From: Marinomonas algicola
GTDB lineage: Bacteria > Pseudomonadota > Gammaproteobacteria > Pseudomonadales > Marinomonadaceae
Length of the DNA stretch: 64,000 bases
Assembly (NCBI RefSeq): GCF_014805825.1
Contig: NZ_CP061941.1
Span: 3,906,001-3,970,000 of the forward strand
Direction of reading: 5' to 3'
Below the pieces are notes generated by a model, which was not told the DNA's origin, ran no database searches, and saw only the letters and a list, made by a program, of their open reading frames with translations. A program made the translations under genes and the position numbers. Positions 41,480-49,639 of the stretch are shown piece after piece (position 1 is the first letter of the stretch; every line of letters starts with the position of its first letter).

Positions 41480-42244
41480 ATGGGTCAACAAACACGACAA
41501 GAAAAAATAGTGTCTTTAGTTCAGGACCAAGGTTATATAAGCATCGATGATCTCGCCGCTCACTTTAAGGTTACACCACAAACCATGCGCCGCGACATTA
41601 ATGCTCTTGCCAAAACCAACCAAATTCGTCGTCATCATGGTGGTGCCAGCTGTGACTCTAGCACAAGCAATGTGTCTTACGCACAACGCCAGGTTTTAAG
41701 TCACGATGCAAAACACGCTATCGCCCAGAGAATCGCCGCAGAGATACCAGACTATGCCTCTCTTTTCATTAATATCGGAACCACTACAGAAACGGTCGCA
41801 AAAGCCTTATTACAACACTCTGGGCTACAGATCATCACAAACAACCTTAATGTAGCCACAATACTGAGCAGTAAAGAAGATTTCACCGTTATTATCGCTG
41901 GGGGCAAAATTCGCTCGCGTGATGGCGGTATAATGGGAGAAGCAACCATTGATTTCATTAGTCAATTTAGAGTGGACTATGGCATTATTGGAATCAGCGG
42001 CATTGATCCAAGTGATGGGTCTTTACTGGATTACGACTATCAAGAGGTACGTGTTGCTCAAAGCATTATTAAAAACTCACGTACAATCTTTTTAGCGGCG
42101 GATCATGCAAAATTCGGACGCAATGCGGTGGTACGTTTAGGTAACATTACTCAGGTAAATAAGTTGTTTACGGATCAAGCACCTCCGCAAGCAATTCAAA
42201 AACTACTCATAGAAAATAATATTGACTTAGAAATTTGCTCCTAA
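41480..42244 (+). CDS. glpR: Glycerol 3-phosphate regulon repressor
   Basis: DeoR-family repressor of 254 residues (E. coli GlpR 252). The HTH spans residues about 5-57 (YISIDDLAAHFKVTPQTMRRDI), and the C-terminal sugar-phosphate domain has INIGTTTETVA and the DYGIIGISGIDPSDGSLLDYD effector region. Glycerol 3-phosphate should release it from operators in front of glpK/glpR and glpD. GGAGAG lies upstream of the ATG. It is transcribed divergently from glpK and is 173 bp upstream of glpD on the same strand. Confidence 0.95.
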   Translation: MGQQTRQEKIVSLVQDQGYISIDDLAAHFKVTPQTMRRDINALAKTNQIRRHHGGASCDSSTSNVSYAQRQVLSHDAKHAIAQRIAAEIPDYASLFINIGTTTETVAKALLQHSGLQIITNNLNVATILSSKEDFTVIIAGGKIRSRDGGIMGEATIDFISQFRVDYGIIGISGIDPSDGSLLDYDYQEVRVAQSIIKNSRTIFLAADHAKFGRNAVVRLGNITQVNKLFTDQAPPQAIQKLLIENNIDLEICS

Positions 42245-42359
42245 TGTCTATGTCTCCTTATAAATAACCGGTTTAAAGCCTTCGAAATAAGTAAAACTTG
42301 GTCACTTCTCAACCAAGTATTGCTTATAATCTCAGTTTGATCTACTCTTCACCTCTATA

Positions 42360-42379
42360 AATGTTCGTTTTAGAACATA
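42360..42379 (+). promoter_or_regulatory. Candidate GlpR operator upstream of glpD
   Basis: ATGTTC-GTTTTA-GAACAT (42361-42378) is a perfect 6-bp inverted repeat with 6-bp spacer, 40 bp before the glpD start, matching E. coli GlpR half-sites. Confidence 0.7.
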
Positions 42380-42417
42380 TAACATTCAAATTCGATAATT
42401 AATGTAGGTGTTGCACG

Positions 42418-43917
42418 ATGTCTAATAAACATTTCGATCTTTTTGTTGTTGGCGGTGGAATAAACGGCACAGGTATCGCTGCTGATGCCGCAGGTAGAGG
42501 CTTGAGCGTCGGTTTATGCGAAATGAATGACCTGGCAAACGCAACATCATCTAACAGCAGCAAGTTAATTCATGGCGGTTTACGATATTTAGAACATTAC
42601 GAGTTTCGCCTAGTAAGGGAAGCACTGAGCGAACGAGAGGTGCTGTTAAAAATAGCGCCACATATTGTTACACCAATGCGCTTTCAAATGCCTCATCGCC
42701 CCCATTTAAGGCCTGCGTTTCTTATTAGGCTCGGGTTATTTCTATACGATCACCTAGGAAAACGCGAAGCATTACCAGGGTCAAAGGGCGTAAAATATGG
42801 CTCATCAAGCCCACTAAAAAGTGAAATCACCCAAGGCTTTGAGTATTCTGATTGCTGGGTTGATGATGCCCGCCTTGTCGTACTCAATGCATTATCCGCG
42901 CAAAAACATGGCGCACAAATACTTGACAGAACTCGTTGTGTCAGTGCAAAACGTGTTTCTGGAAAGTGGGAAATAGAGCTTAAGAAAGAACATAACGACG
43001 AAATCATAAAAGTAACCGCCAACGGGTTAGTCAACGCGGCAGGACCTTGGGTGTCTTCTTTTATTCAGACCGGCTTACAACAAAAAGCCCCCTATGGAAT
43101 TCGTATGATTAAAGGTAGCCACATTGTAGTGCCTAAACTCTATGAAGACTCCAATGCTTTCATTATGCAAAACGAAGACAAGCGCATCGTTTTTGCTATC
43201 CCATATCGTGACCATTACACTCTTATAGGCACAACAGACGAAGAGTACAAAGGAGACCCATCTAAGGTAGCCATTTCTCAAGCAGAGACCGACTATATTT
43301 TATCTGTTGCGAACAAACACTTTAAAAAGCAGCTATCCCCGAAAGATATTGTTTGGGATTACTCTGGTGTACGTCCGTTGCTTGAAGACGAATCAAGCGA
43401 TGCATCCGCTGTTACGCGAGACTATACGCTTCATATAGCGGATGAAAATGGTAAAGCCCCCCTTTTAAGTATTTTTGGTGGCAAGATCACCACCTACAGA
43501 AAGTTGGCTCTATCTGCACTAGAAGACTTACAAAAATACTATCCAAATTTAGGGGAGCCTTGGACAGACAAAGAGCCCCTTCCTGGAGGTAACTTAAATG
43601 GCAGCCTTAGTGACTACGCTGCCACACTAAAACAGCGTTACCCCTTTTTAACGCTTGCATTAGCAAAACGCTACGCAAACAGTTATGGGACTTTGAGCGA
43701 AACCTTCTTAGCAGGAAAGCAGGATATTGAAGCACTAGGGAAAGATTTTGGTCAATCACTATATCAAGCCGAGGTTGATTACCTAGTTGAACACGAATGG
43801 GCTCACACAGCCCAAGATATTTTATGGAGAAGAACCAAGCTTGGCATAGAATTTACTGATGCAGAAGCTGTGGCGTTGTCCGAGTATGTATCTGAAAAAT
43901 TGCAAGCAAGTCATTAA
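42418..43917 (+). CDS. glpD: Aerobic glycerol 3-phosphate dehydrogenase
   Basis: FAD-dependent, membrane-associated dehydrogenase of 499 residues (E. coli GlpD 501) that oxidises glycerol 3-phosphate to dihydroxyacetone phosphate and feeds electrons to quinone. The FAD motif VVGGGINGTGIAADAAGRG is at the N-terminus; SSKLIHGGLRYLEHYEFRLV and GVRPLL downstream are family hallmarks. Together with glpK and glpR it gives complete aerobic glycerol use. A strong terminator follows at 43969-44006. Confidence 0.97.
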   Translation: MSNKHFDLFVVGGGINGTGIAADAAGRGLSVGLCEMNDLANATSSNSSKLIHGGLRYLEHYEFRLVREALSEREVLLKIAPHIVTPMRFQMPHRPHLRPAFLIRLGLFLYDHLGKREALPGSKGVKYGSSSPLKSEITQGFEYSDCWVDDARLVVLNALSAQKHGAQILDRTRCVSAKRVSGKWEIELKKEHNDEIIKVTANGLVNAAGPWVSSFIQTGLQQKAPYGIRMIKGSHIVVPKLYEDSNAFIMQNEDKRIVFAIPYRDHYTLIGTTDEEYKGDPSKVAISQAETDYILSVANKHFKKQLSPKDIVWDYSGVRPLLEDESSDASAVTRDYTLHIADENGKAPLLSIFGGKITTYRKLALSALEDLQKYYPNLGEPWTDKEPLPGGNLNGSLSDYAATLKQRYPFLTLALAKRYANSYGTLSETFLAGKQDIEALGKDFGQSLYQAEVDYLVEHEWAHTAQDILWRRTKLGIEFTDAEAVALSEYVSEKLQASH

Positions 43918-43968
43918 TTAGACAAACACCACAAACCTCACAGGCGTATTAAAATTTAATATTCGATA

Positions 43969-44006
43969 TAACCACTAGAGATCTATGATCCTAGTGGTTT
44001 TTTTTA
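43969..44006 (+). terminator. Terminator of glpD
   Basis: ACCACTAG and CTAGTGGT form the stem, followed by TTTTTTTT on the plus strand. Typical intrinsic terminator. Confidence 0.9.
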
Positions 44007-44051
44007 TACTCTTCTTGAACCTTTCTCACTCACTAGGACGCACACAATAGT

Positions 44052-44825
44052 ATGGACGTTGAACTTCTCGGATTCCCCATTGAACTTTATCTTTTATTAA
44101 CAGCCGTTGCGGTTTTTGCTGGGGCCATTGATGCTATTGCTGGCGGAGGCGGGCTGATAACGGTTCCAGTCTTATTAGCCGCAGGCCTGTCTCCTGCAGA
44201 AGCACTAGCCACTAATAAACTACAAGGTTGCGCTGGTACCCTTTCGGCATCCGTACACTTTATAAAAAAGGGGCAAGTCCATCTCTCTGAAATGTGGCTG
44301 GCCATAATAATGACAGCCATAGGAAGCATCACAGGGACGTTACTGGTTTCCTATCTGGATGGTGAGGCGCTCATTAAAGTCATCCCAGCTATTTTAGTAT
44401 TTGTCGCACTTTTCTTTTTCTTCTTACCTAAAGTTCAACCCTATATTGCAAGCCGAGTATCACTTAGCAAAACGGCCTTTGCTCTTATTGTTGGTACCAG
44501 TATTGGCTTCTATGATGGACTCATTGGTCCGGGGACAGGGGCTTTTTTCTCAACAGCGTTCCTGTGCTTTATGGGAGCCACTATTATTAGCGCAACCGCT
44601 CAAACAAAAGTACTAAATGCGACAAGCAATGTCTCCTCTCTATTTATTTTTGCTTTTACTGGAAACATTATTTGGGGGCTTGGCGTTGCCATGGGCATAG
44701 GGCAATGGATAGGGGCGCAAATAGGGTCACGCCTAGTGATCACAAAAGGCAGCGCACTTATTCGCCCCCTAGTAATCATTATGTGTTTGGCTATTTCAGT
44801 CAAACTCATATTAGAGCATTGGTAG
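44052..44825 (+). CDS. TSUP-family (TauE/SafE, YfcA-like) membrane transporter
   Basis: Inner-membrane protein of 257 residues with about eight helices in two inverted halves, each with the TSUP motif: GAIDAIAGGGGLITVPVLLAAG in the first and GFYDGLIGPGTGAFFS in the second. TSUP proteins export sulfite, sulfoacetate or other sulfur or organic anions; the substrate here is not evident. It stands after the glpD terminator and converges with the GcvA-like gene 20 bp away, so it is probably a single-gene unit. A link with the sulfonate-like genes at the left end is possible but they are 40 kb apart. Confidence 0.88.
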   Translation: MDVELLGFPIELYLLLTAVAVFAGAIDAIAGGGGLITVPVLLAAGLSPAEALATNKLQGCAGTLSASVHFIKKGQVHLSEMWLAIIMTAIGSITGTLLVSYLDGEALIKVIPAILVFVALFFFFLPKVQPYIASRVSLSKTAFALIVGTSIGFYDGLIGPGTGAFFSTAFLCFMGATIISATAQTKVLNATSNVSSLFIFAFTGNIIWGLGVAMGIGQWIGAQIGSRLVITKGSALIRPLVIIMCLAISVKLILEHW

Positions 44826-44845
44826 CAATCAAATAGCACGCCTCT

Positions 44846-45760
44846 TTAATCTATTTCAGGGGCGTGTTCTGCACTTTCATTGATCAACCATTGCAAGAGT
44901 TTATGAACGTAACCACGCTCTCTGTACTCTTCTGGGCAAACAAATAAATAACAGTTCCCCATATCCAACTCCTCCTTAAAAGGCCTCACTAGACGTCCTT
45001 CATTAAGATCGTCCATAACCAGTGGCGTGCGCCCCAAGGCAATACCTTGGCCTGCGATAGCCGCCTGTACCGCCAAATCACCACGATTGAAACTCACTCC
45101 TTTTGCCGGGCGGACGCCACGAACTTGTGCAAGATCGAGCCAAGCCTCCCATTCCGCATAAGGAGTTGAAAACATCCAACCCGAATCGTCATTCAGCAGC
45201 GCAACATTAGAAAGCTGATTTGGCTCAAGTAAGTTATGCTCTTTGGCATAAGCAGGACTGCAGACAGGAAACACCTTATCCACTAACAAAGGTGTCGAAT
45301 AGTTCTTGCCGTTATAAATGTAACTATTGATAATCGCCACATCTATTTTATCTCTACGAAAGTCTACCTCTTTATCGCTCGCCTGTATTCGAAGCTGAAG
45401 TTCGGGATAAGCCTCATGCAGTCGCCCCAAACGAGGAATCAGCCATTTTGTTGCCAGCGATGGCAAAACCGACAAAGTCAAAATACGGTCACTTTCTTCA
45501 ACCCGAAGCTCCGTAATAATAGAATCGATATCATTAAAATTTTTGTGTAGGTTAACCGCCAAACGCATCCCTTTTTGAGTCAGCTCAAGACGGCGATGCT
45601 GCCTGACAAAAAGTTCAAAACCCAAACGCGCCTCAAGTTGACGTATTTGCTGACTGATAGCGCCTTGAGTTAAGCTAAGCTCCTCCGCTGCTTTGGTAAA
45701 ACTTAGGTGTTTTGCAGCAATGCTAAAAGTATACAAAGTGGAAAGAGGCAGTGATCTCAT
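44846..45760 (-). CDS. LysR-family regulator, GcvA-like
   Basis: Regulator of 304 residues. The HTH is in residues 1-64 with the GcvA-class sequence LPLSTLYTFSIAAKHLSFTKAA, and the effector domain has LTLSVLPSLATKWLIPRLGRL. This subgroup includes GcvA, AmpR and other amino-acid or beta-lactam regulators. No glycine-cleavage or beta-lactamase gene is beside it. Its divergent neighbour is the candidate small RNA beginning near 45936, with about 175 bp between the starts, so that RNA is a possible target. The ligand is unknown. Confidence 0.88.
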   Translation of the reverse strand: MRSLPLSTLYTFSIAAKHLSFTKAAEELSLTQGAISQQIRQLEARLGFELFVRQHRRLELTQKGMRLAVNLHKNFNDIDSIITELRVEESDRILTLSVLPSLATKWLIPRLGRLHEAYPELQLRIQASDKEVDFRRDKIDVAIINSYIYNGKNYSTPLLVDKVFPVCSPAYAKEHNLLEPNQLSNVALLNDDSGWMFSTPYAEWEAWLDLAQVRGVRPAKGVSFNRGDLAVQAAIAGQGIALGRTPLVMDDLNEGRLVRPFKEELDMGNCYLFVCPEEYRERGYVHKLLQWLINESAEHAPEID

Positions 45761-45901
45761 TTAAGGCCTTTTATTAAAAGTACATCCAAGTTCATACAAA
45801 GACGGCACGTCGATTTCAAACTGATAATTTAACCTAAAACCGTACAAGCCATTACGAATTTCACATTAGTAAAATTAATCCATAGCGTTAAATTATATCG
45901 C

Positions 45902-45929
45902 TTGAAAACCACTTAAAACAACCTAAAAT
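45902..45929 (+). promoter_or_regulatory. Candidate promoter of the structured RNA
   Basis: TTGAAA (45902-45907), a 16-bp spacer and TAAAAT (45924-45929) on the plus strand would start a transcript near 45936. The -35 is a near match to consensus; the -10 is weaker. Confidence 0.45.
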
Positions 45930-45935
45930 TGATGT

Positions 45936-46114
45936 TTCAAGTTTAGGCATACAGCGGCCTAAACAAACTAGTATAAATAGAAATCATCTCATTTCTATAG
46001 TGTCCATTAGCCGTCCCCACAGCATTTAATGGAGTGAATACAGCGCCCACAAGGTGTATTTCTCACTAATTACTAGTTGCTTTTGTTTAACCGGACTTTA
46101 TGTCCGGTTTTTTT
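45936..46114 (+). ncRNA. Candidate structured small RNA, about 180 nt, with intrinsic terminator
   Basis: No protein frame exists in this 432-bp gap (45761-46192). The plus strand folds into ordered helices: GTTTAGGC/GCCTAAAC (45941-45964); a closing helix AACTAGTA (45966-45973) with TACTAGTT (46071-46078); inside it ATAGAAAT/ATTTCTAT (45977-45998), CCATTA/TAATGG (46004-46032) and AGTGA..ATAC/GTAT..TCACT (46033-46067). A terminator follows, AACCGGAC-TTTAT-GTCCGGTT plus TTTTT (46089-46114). No plus-strand gene lies downstream, so a stand-alone RNA is favoured over a riboswitch. It matches no RNA family I know. Start is estimated from the promoter. The helices are seen; transcription is inferred. 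Confidence 0.5.
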
Positions 46115-46142
46115 AGGCCTATACAGTCGGAATAACGAAGGA

Positions 46143-46173
46143 AAAAAAAGCAGCTTTAAAAGCTGCTTTTTGA
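46143..46173. terminator. Terminator of gap
   Basis: AAAAGCAGCTTT and AAAGCTGCTTTT form a stem with A-run on the left and T-run on the right. On the minus strand it ends gap with a TTTTTTTT tail. Confidence 0.88.
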
Positions 46174-46192
46174 ATATTCGGATTAGCTCAGA

Positions 46193-47572
46193 TTAGGCAG
46201 CAACTGACGACTCTGTATCTTTACCTTCATTTGCTAACGCTTGCTGAGCAAGCTGCTCCATTAAACGAACTACCTGACAACTATAACCAAACTCATTATC
46301 GTACCAAACATACAATGTCGCTTGATTACCGCGTACTTTAGTCGATAATGAGTCCAGAATCCCTGCTTGCGTGCTGCCAATGAAGTCAGACGATACCGCA
46401 TCGGCTTCTATACTAAAGCCAATTTGACCTGATAACTCAGCGGTTTGTGATGCCGATTCCAATAGCGTATTAATTCCCTCAACCGTAACGTCTTTTTCAA
46501 ATCGTAGGCTTAAGACCGCTATCGATACATTGATCACTGGAACACGTATAGCACTGCCACTCAGCTTGCCTTCTAAAGATGGAATGGCCTTTGAAACCGC
46601 CTTTGCAGCGCCAGTTTCTGTCATCACCATGTTTAGGGCGGCCGCACGGCCTCGACGATCGCCTTTATGTACGTTATCAATTAGATTCTGATCGTTTGTA
46701 TAAGCGTGAACGGTTTCAACATGTCCCGATTCAATGCCGTATTGTTGCTCTAATACAGATAAGATTGGTGTGATTGCGTTTGTTGTACACGAAGCCGCTG
46801 AAACAATACGGTCATCTAATTCAACATCATTCTGATTGACGCCGAAAACAATGTTTTTCATCTGCTTGCCAGGCGCCGTCAACACAACACGGTCAATGCC
46901 TGGTCGTTGTAAGTGAGCACTTAATCCATCATGGTCACGCCACATACCCGTATTATCAACTAACAAGGCGTCTCTAATACCATAAGACTCATAGTCCACT
47001 TCACTTGGATGAGAAGCGTAAATAACTTTTACCGCTTGACCATTTATAGTTAATGTAGATTCTTCTTCATCCGACTTAACAACGCCCTCATAAGTGCCAT
47101 GAACAGAATCAAATTTTAATAAACTGGCTCTTTTCTTTAAGTCTTTATCGCCGGCTTTACGAACGACAATCGCCGCTAACTTCATTCCAGGAGTGGTATG
47201 ACCAAGTGCACACATACGGCGGGCTAAAAGTCGCCCTATTCGACCAAAACCGTATAACACAACAGGCACTTGCTTTAGAGATGATGTACTTTGAGCGATC
47301 AAAGCCTCAACATCACTTTCAACCAAAAGGCTTTCCAAATCTACGGTAGTGTTTTGCACTGGGGTAGATTGAAGATCAGTTAAAAGAGCAATCACTTTTA
47401 CAAGGTCAATTTCTGGATATTGGTCAAAAGTCGTCATTAACGCCGTTACTGAATCTGACATAAGTGGCTGGCCTGCCAGTTCCACTTTAACCTCTTGCTC
47501 ACGACCAAGTTTACCAAGAATAGGAATCAAAGATTCCACATGAGAAAGCGTTTTTAACCAAGTATTCGTCAT
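46193..47572 (-). CDS. gap: Long-form glyceraldehyde-3-phosphate dehydrogenase
   Basis: NAD-dependent GAPDH of 459 residues, about 120 longer than the usual 335. The catalytic domain starts near residue 105 (LYGFGRIGRLLARRM); the active cysteine is C262 in SAASCTTNAITP and the base H289 in VETVHAYTNDQN. About 100 helical N-terminal residues have no obvious domain; similar long forms (about 460 residues) are known in Pseudomonas. This class may serve gluconeogenesis. Upstream HexR-like half-sites would fit control by central-carbon flux. Confidence 0.93.
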   Translation of the reverse strand: MTNTWLKTLSHVESLIPILGKLGREQEVKVELAGQPLMSDSVTALMTTFDQYPEIDLVKVIALLTDLQSTPVQNTTVDLESLLVESDVEALIAQSTSSLKQVPVVLYGFGRIGRLLARRMCALGHTTPGMKLAAIVVRKAGDKDLKKRASLLKFDSVHGTYEGVVKSDEEESTLTINGQAVKVIYASHPSEVDYESYGIRDALLVDNTGMWRDHDGLSAHLQRPGIDRVVLTAPGKQMKNIVFGVNQNDVELDDRIVSAASCTTNAITPILSVLEQQYGIESGHVETVHAYTNDQNLIDNVHKGDRRGRAAALNMVMTETGAAKAVSKAIPSLEGKLSGSAIRVPVINVSIAVLSLRFEKDVTVEGINTLLESASQTAELSGQIGFSIEADAVSSDFIGSTQAGILDSLSTKVRGNQATLYVWYDNEFGYSCQVVRLMEQLAQQALANEGKDTESSVAA

Positions 47573-47735
47573 TGTTCGCCCCTGAAAGAGTCTCTATGTT
47601 GTATCGATGGCGGGAGTTTACCTAGCATTTAGGTCTATGACAAATTGTAAAAAGGCAACAAAAAACTAAGAAAATCAGACATTTGGTAAGTAATATACAA
47701 GAAAAGAATGGAACAAAACAAACAGCAAAGAAAAT

Positions 47736-47795
47736 TTACTACATTTAAAAGTCATAAAGGGGCTTTACACTGAAAGATGGCTAAAAATGTAGTAA
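47736..47795. promoter_or_regulatory. Inverted TGTAGTAA half-sites upstream of gap (HexR-like)
   Basis: TTACTACATTT (47736-47746) and its exact complement AAATGTAGTAA (47785-47795) are 38 bp apart in the 262-bp gap between DUF3392 and gap. The half-site resembles the TGTARTNNNNTACA-like motif of HexR, which controls gap genes in gammaproteobacteria. It could instead be a long hairpin after the DUF3392 gene. Function is inferred. Confidence 0.35.
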
Positions 47796-47834
47796 TTTGC
47801 CAACTTCAATGAATAATAATTACATTTTATTTTT

Positions 47835-48167
47835 TTATAAATGGCGTTTTCTTTCCGCTAAAACGCCCAATAGAATGAAACAAAAGAGAATGATTGTAGG
47901 CCTGTACTCAATGGGTACCTGTAAAATCCCCAAGCGGACGATTGGTTGTCCCCATACCGTTAACAATCCGTAGCCAAAAGTACACATCAGGATAAACACA
48001 GTCACTCTAGCAATAAAAACCCAATGAGAGACAGTCCTTTTCAAAACCCTGTTTAATCGATCACCATAAATAACCAAGACAGTAGCCACTAATGCCAAAG
48101 CGACATCACCTAAATAGGGTGTTATTTGATACGCCAATTGAGTATTTAGTTGTAACAAAAAGTCCAT
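47835..48167 (-). CDS. DUF3392 family membrane protein
   Basis: Inner-membrane protein of 110 residues with three predicted helices: DVALALVATVLVIYG, WVFIARVTVFILMCTFGYGLL and the C-terminal TIILFCFILLGVLAE. It ends with a basic KRH cluster, placing the C-terminus in the cytoplasm. It fits DUF3392, a family of unknown function in gammaproteobacteria. It shares its strand with the exported protein gene 71 bp upstream and may be co-transcribed with it. Confidence 0.75.
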   Translation of the reverse strand: MDFLLQLNTQLAYQITPYLGDVALALVATVLVIYGDRLNRVLKRTVSHWVFIARVTVFILMCTFGYGLLTVWGQPIVRLGILQVPIEYRPTIILFCFILLGVLAERKRHL

Positions 48168-48238
48168 TTAATTCTAGCTCAACGGTAATATTTACTAAGT
48201 AGGTAAAGGGTCATCAAGATCATTCCATTAGACAGAGG

Positions 48239-48874
48239 CTAGCGAGTGCTTGAGTTTTTTTTCAAGAGCGACTCAACATCAATTTGACCAGATAAAGACT
48301 GTTCCTTTGGAGAGCGATCTACGTAAGCGATTGAGACATCAAACGTTGTATTACGCAGCTGAATAAGCGTACCATCATAGAACAGCCATTGGGCCCTGCC
48401 AAAGCCATCATTCACAAAGCCAACAGTAGGCTTACCGTATTTATTTATCAGTAAGTTACCTAATGCTTTACGTTTTTCATTATCTTTCACGACGCCAGCT
48501 AGAGATATCTTTTCAATAAATTTAAATTTATTGTAGACCACAGTTAACGTTCGCACCCCCAAAATCCCTTCTTCTCCTAAACTATAACTAGCAATGCCTT
48601 GACGAAAACTTGGATAGGAGCGAAGCCCCATTTTTTTCAACTGCTCTTCAAATTCCGCTTGAGATAAATCGTTTATTTTCAGACCAAAAAGCTCTGCAGC
48701 ATTTGAATATACTTTAGGTTCAGCAGGTACGCTTTCCTCAGAAACCACTTTTTCAGCGCCCTCTTGCTCAGCAAGCACCTCTTCAGCACTCACTTCTGAA
48801 GCCAAAGAAAAACGCAATAACAAACTTATAGGAATTGCTTTTAGAAATGGGAGTTTTCCCAAAGAAACCATCAT
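48239..48874 (-). CDS. Exported protein of unknown function
   Basis: Protein of 211 residues with a hydrophobic N-terminus (residues about 8-27, LPFLKAIPISLLLRFSLASE) that looks like a signal peptide, then an acidic stretch (EEVLAEQEGAEKVVSEESV) and a folded domain from about 55 with NAAELFGLKINDL, LGEEGILGVRTLTVVYNKF and YGKPTVGF segments. The latter pattern is common in periplasmic proteins that report a small increment per residue change, but I know no family name. Tandem ATGs at the start have GAGAG upstream. It is divergent from the uridine-kinase-like gene. Confidence 0.65.
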   Translation of the reverse strand: MMVSLGKLPFLKAIPISLLLRFSLASEVSAEEVLAEQEGAEKVVSEESVPAEPKVYSNAAELFGLKINDLSQAEFEEQLKKMGLRSYPSFRQGIASYSLGEEGILGVRTLTVVYNKFKFIEKISLAGVVKDNEKRKALGNLLINKYGKPTVGFVNDGFGRAQWLFYDGTLIQLRNTTFDVSIAYVDRSPKEQSLSGQIDVESLLKKNSSTR

Positions 48875-48996
48875 TTTTTCTCTCTCATACGCCTAGCCGT
48901 CATACTAGGAAAGCAATATTTCAACATTCTGATATAATATATTAGTTCGCTGTTTCACTACAGTAAAAGACTAACTTAAATTTCCAGAGGTGTTAC

Positions 48997-49608
48997 ATGG
49001 CGCTCGTTATTGGCATAACAGGAGTATCTGGTAGCGGTAAAAGTCGGCTTTGCGCTCTACTAGCGGAAGGACATGACGATAAAATAACCGTTATTTGTCA
49101 AGATAATTTTTATAAAGGGTGCGGTAGTATCGATCCAGACGTATACAATTTTGATGATCTGAATGCCCTAGATGTTGAAAGCCTAACTCTCGCCATTCAT
49201 AACTGCAAAAATCGTCAACAACCAAATGAGATACCGGTATATGACCACTCTCAACATAAACGCGTTGGTTACCGTAATTTAGAGCCGACGCATGTTGTTC
49301 TCGTTGAGGGCCATATGATGTTTCAAGACCAAGGTGTTCGTGATGCTGTCGATTATCTCTTATTTGTCGATACCGACCTTGATATTGCGGTTGTTCGTCG
49401 ACTTAAAAGAGACATAGCGGAGCGCGGACGTAATGTGAACGAGGTAACAAGTCGCTATATGCGTCACGTTAGACAAGCGGCATTAAAAACGCTTGAAATA
49501 AAGAACAAAGCAGACTTTATTATCCCAAACAACAACAGCTTTACAAACGCAGCAGGACTATTAAGACACCACATTGACTTCATTTTAAAAGAAAAAGGGG
49601 CTAAATAA
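48997..49608 (+). CDS. Uridine kinase-like P-loop kinase
   Basis: Cytoplasmic kinase of 203 residues from the Udk/phosphoribulokinase family (E. coli Udk 213). Walker A is GVSGSGKS at 9-16; the nucleoside-binding segment ICQDNFYKG follows, then VYDHSQHKR, VLVEGHMMF (Walker B region) and VVRRLKRDIAERGRN (lid). Uridine and cytidine phosphorylation is likely, but ribosylnicotinamide or other nucleoside kinases share these motifs, and it is more distant than a typical udk orthologue. It converges on dnaJ; their shared terminator overlaps the 3' end. Confidence 0.75.
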   Translation: MALVIGITGVSGSGKSRLCALLAEGHDDKITVICQDNFYKGCGSIDPDVYNFDDLNALDVESLTLAIHNCKNRQQPNEIPVYDHSQHKRVGYRNLEPTHVVLVEGHMMFQDQGVRDAVDYLLFVDTDLDIAVVRRLKRDIAERGRNVNEVTSRYMRHVRQAALKTLEIKNKADFIIPNNNSFTNAAGLLRHHIDFILKEKGAK

Positions 49609-49614
49609 GCCCCT
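49592..49614 (-). terminator. Terminator of dnaJ
   Basis: AGGGGCT and AGCCCCT form the stem; on the minus strand it is followed by TTTTC and further Ts. It overlaps the last codons of the convergent kinase gene. Confidence 0.75.
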
Positions 49615-49639
49615 GTTCCTTAATCACTTAAGGTGTGAG

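Noticed and set aside
45936..46114. 6S RNA as identity of the candidate small RNA
   Set aside because: Size fits, but 6S has one long closed stem with a central bubble; here the ends do not pair and several independent stem-loops are present.
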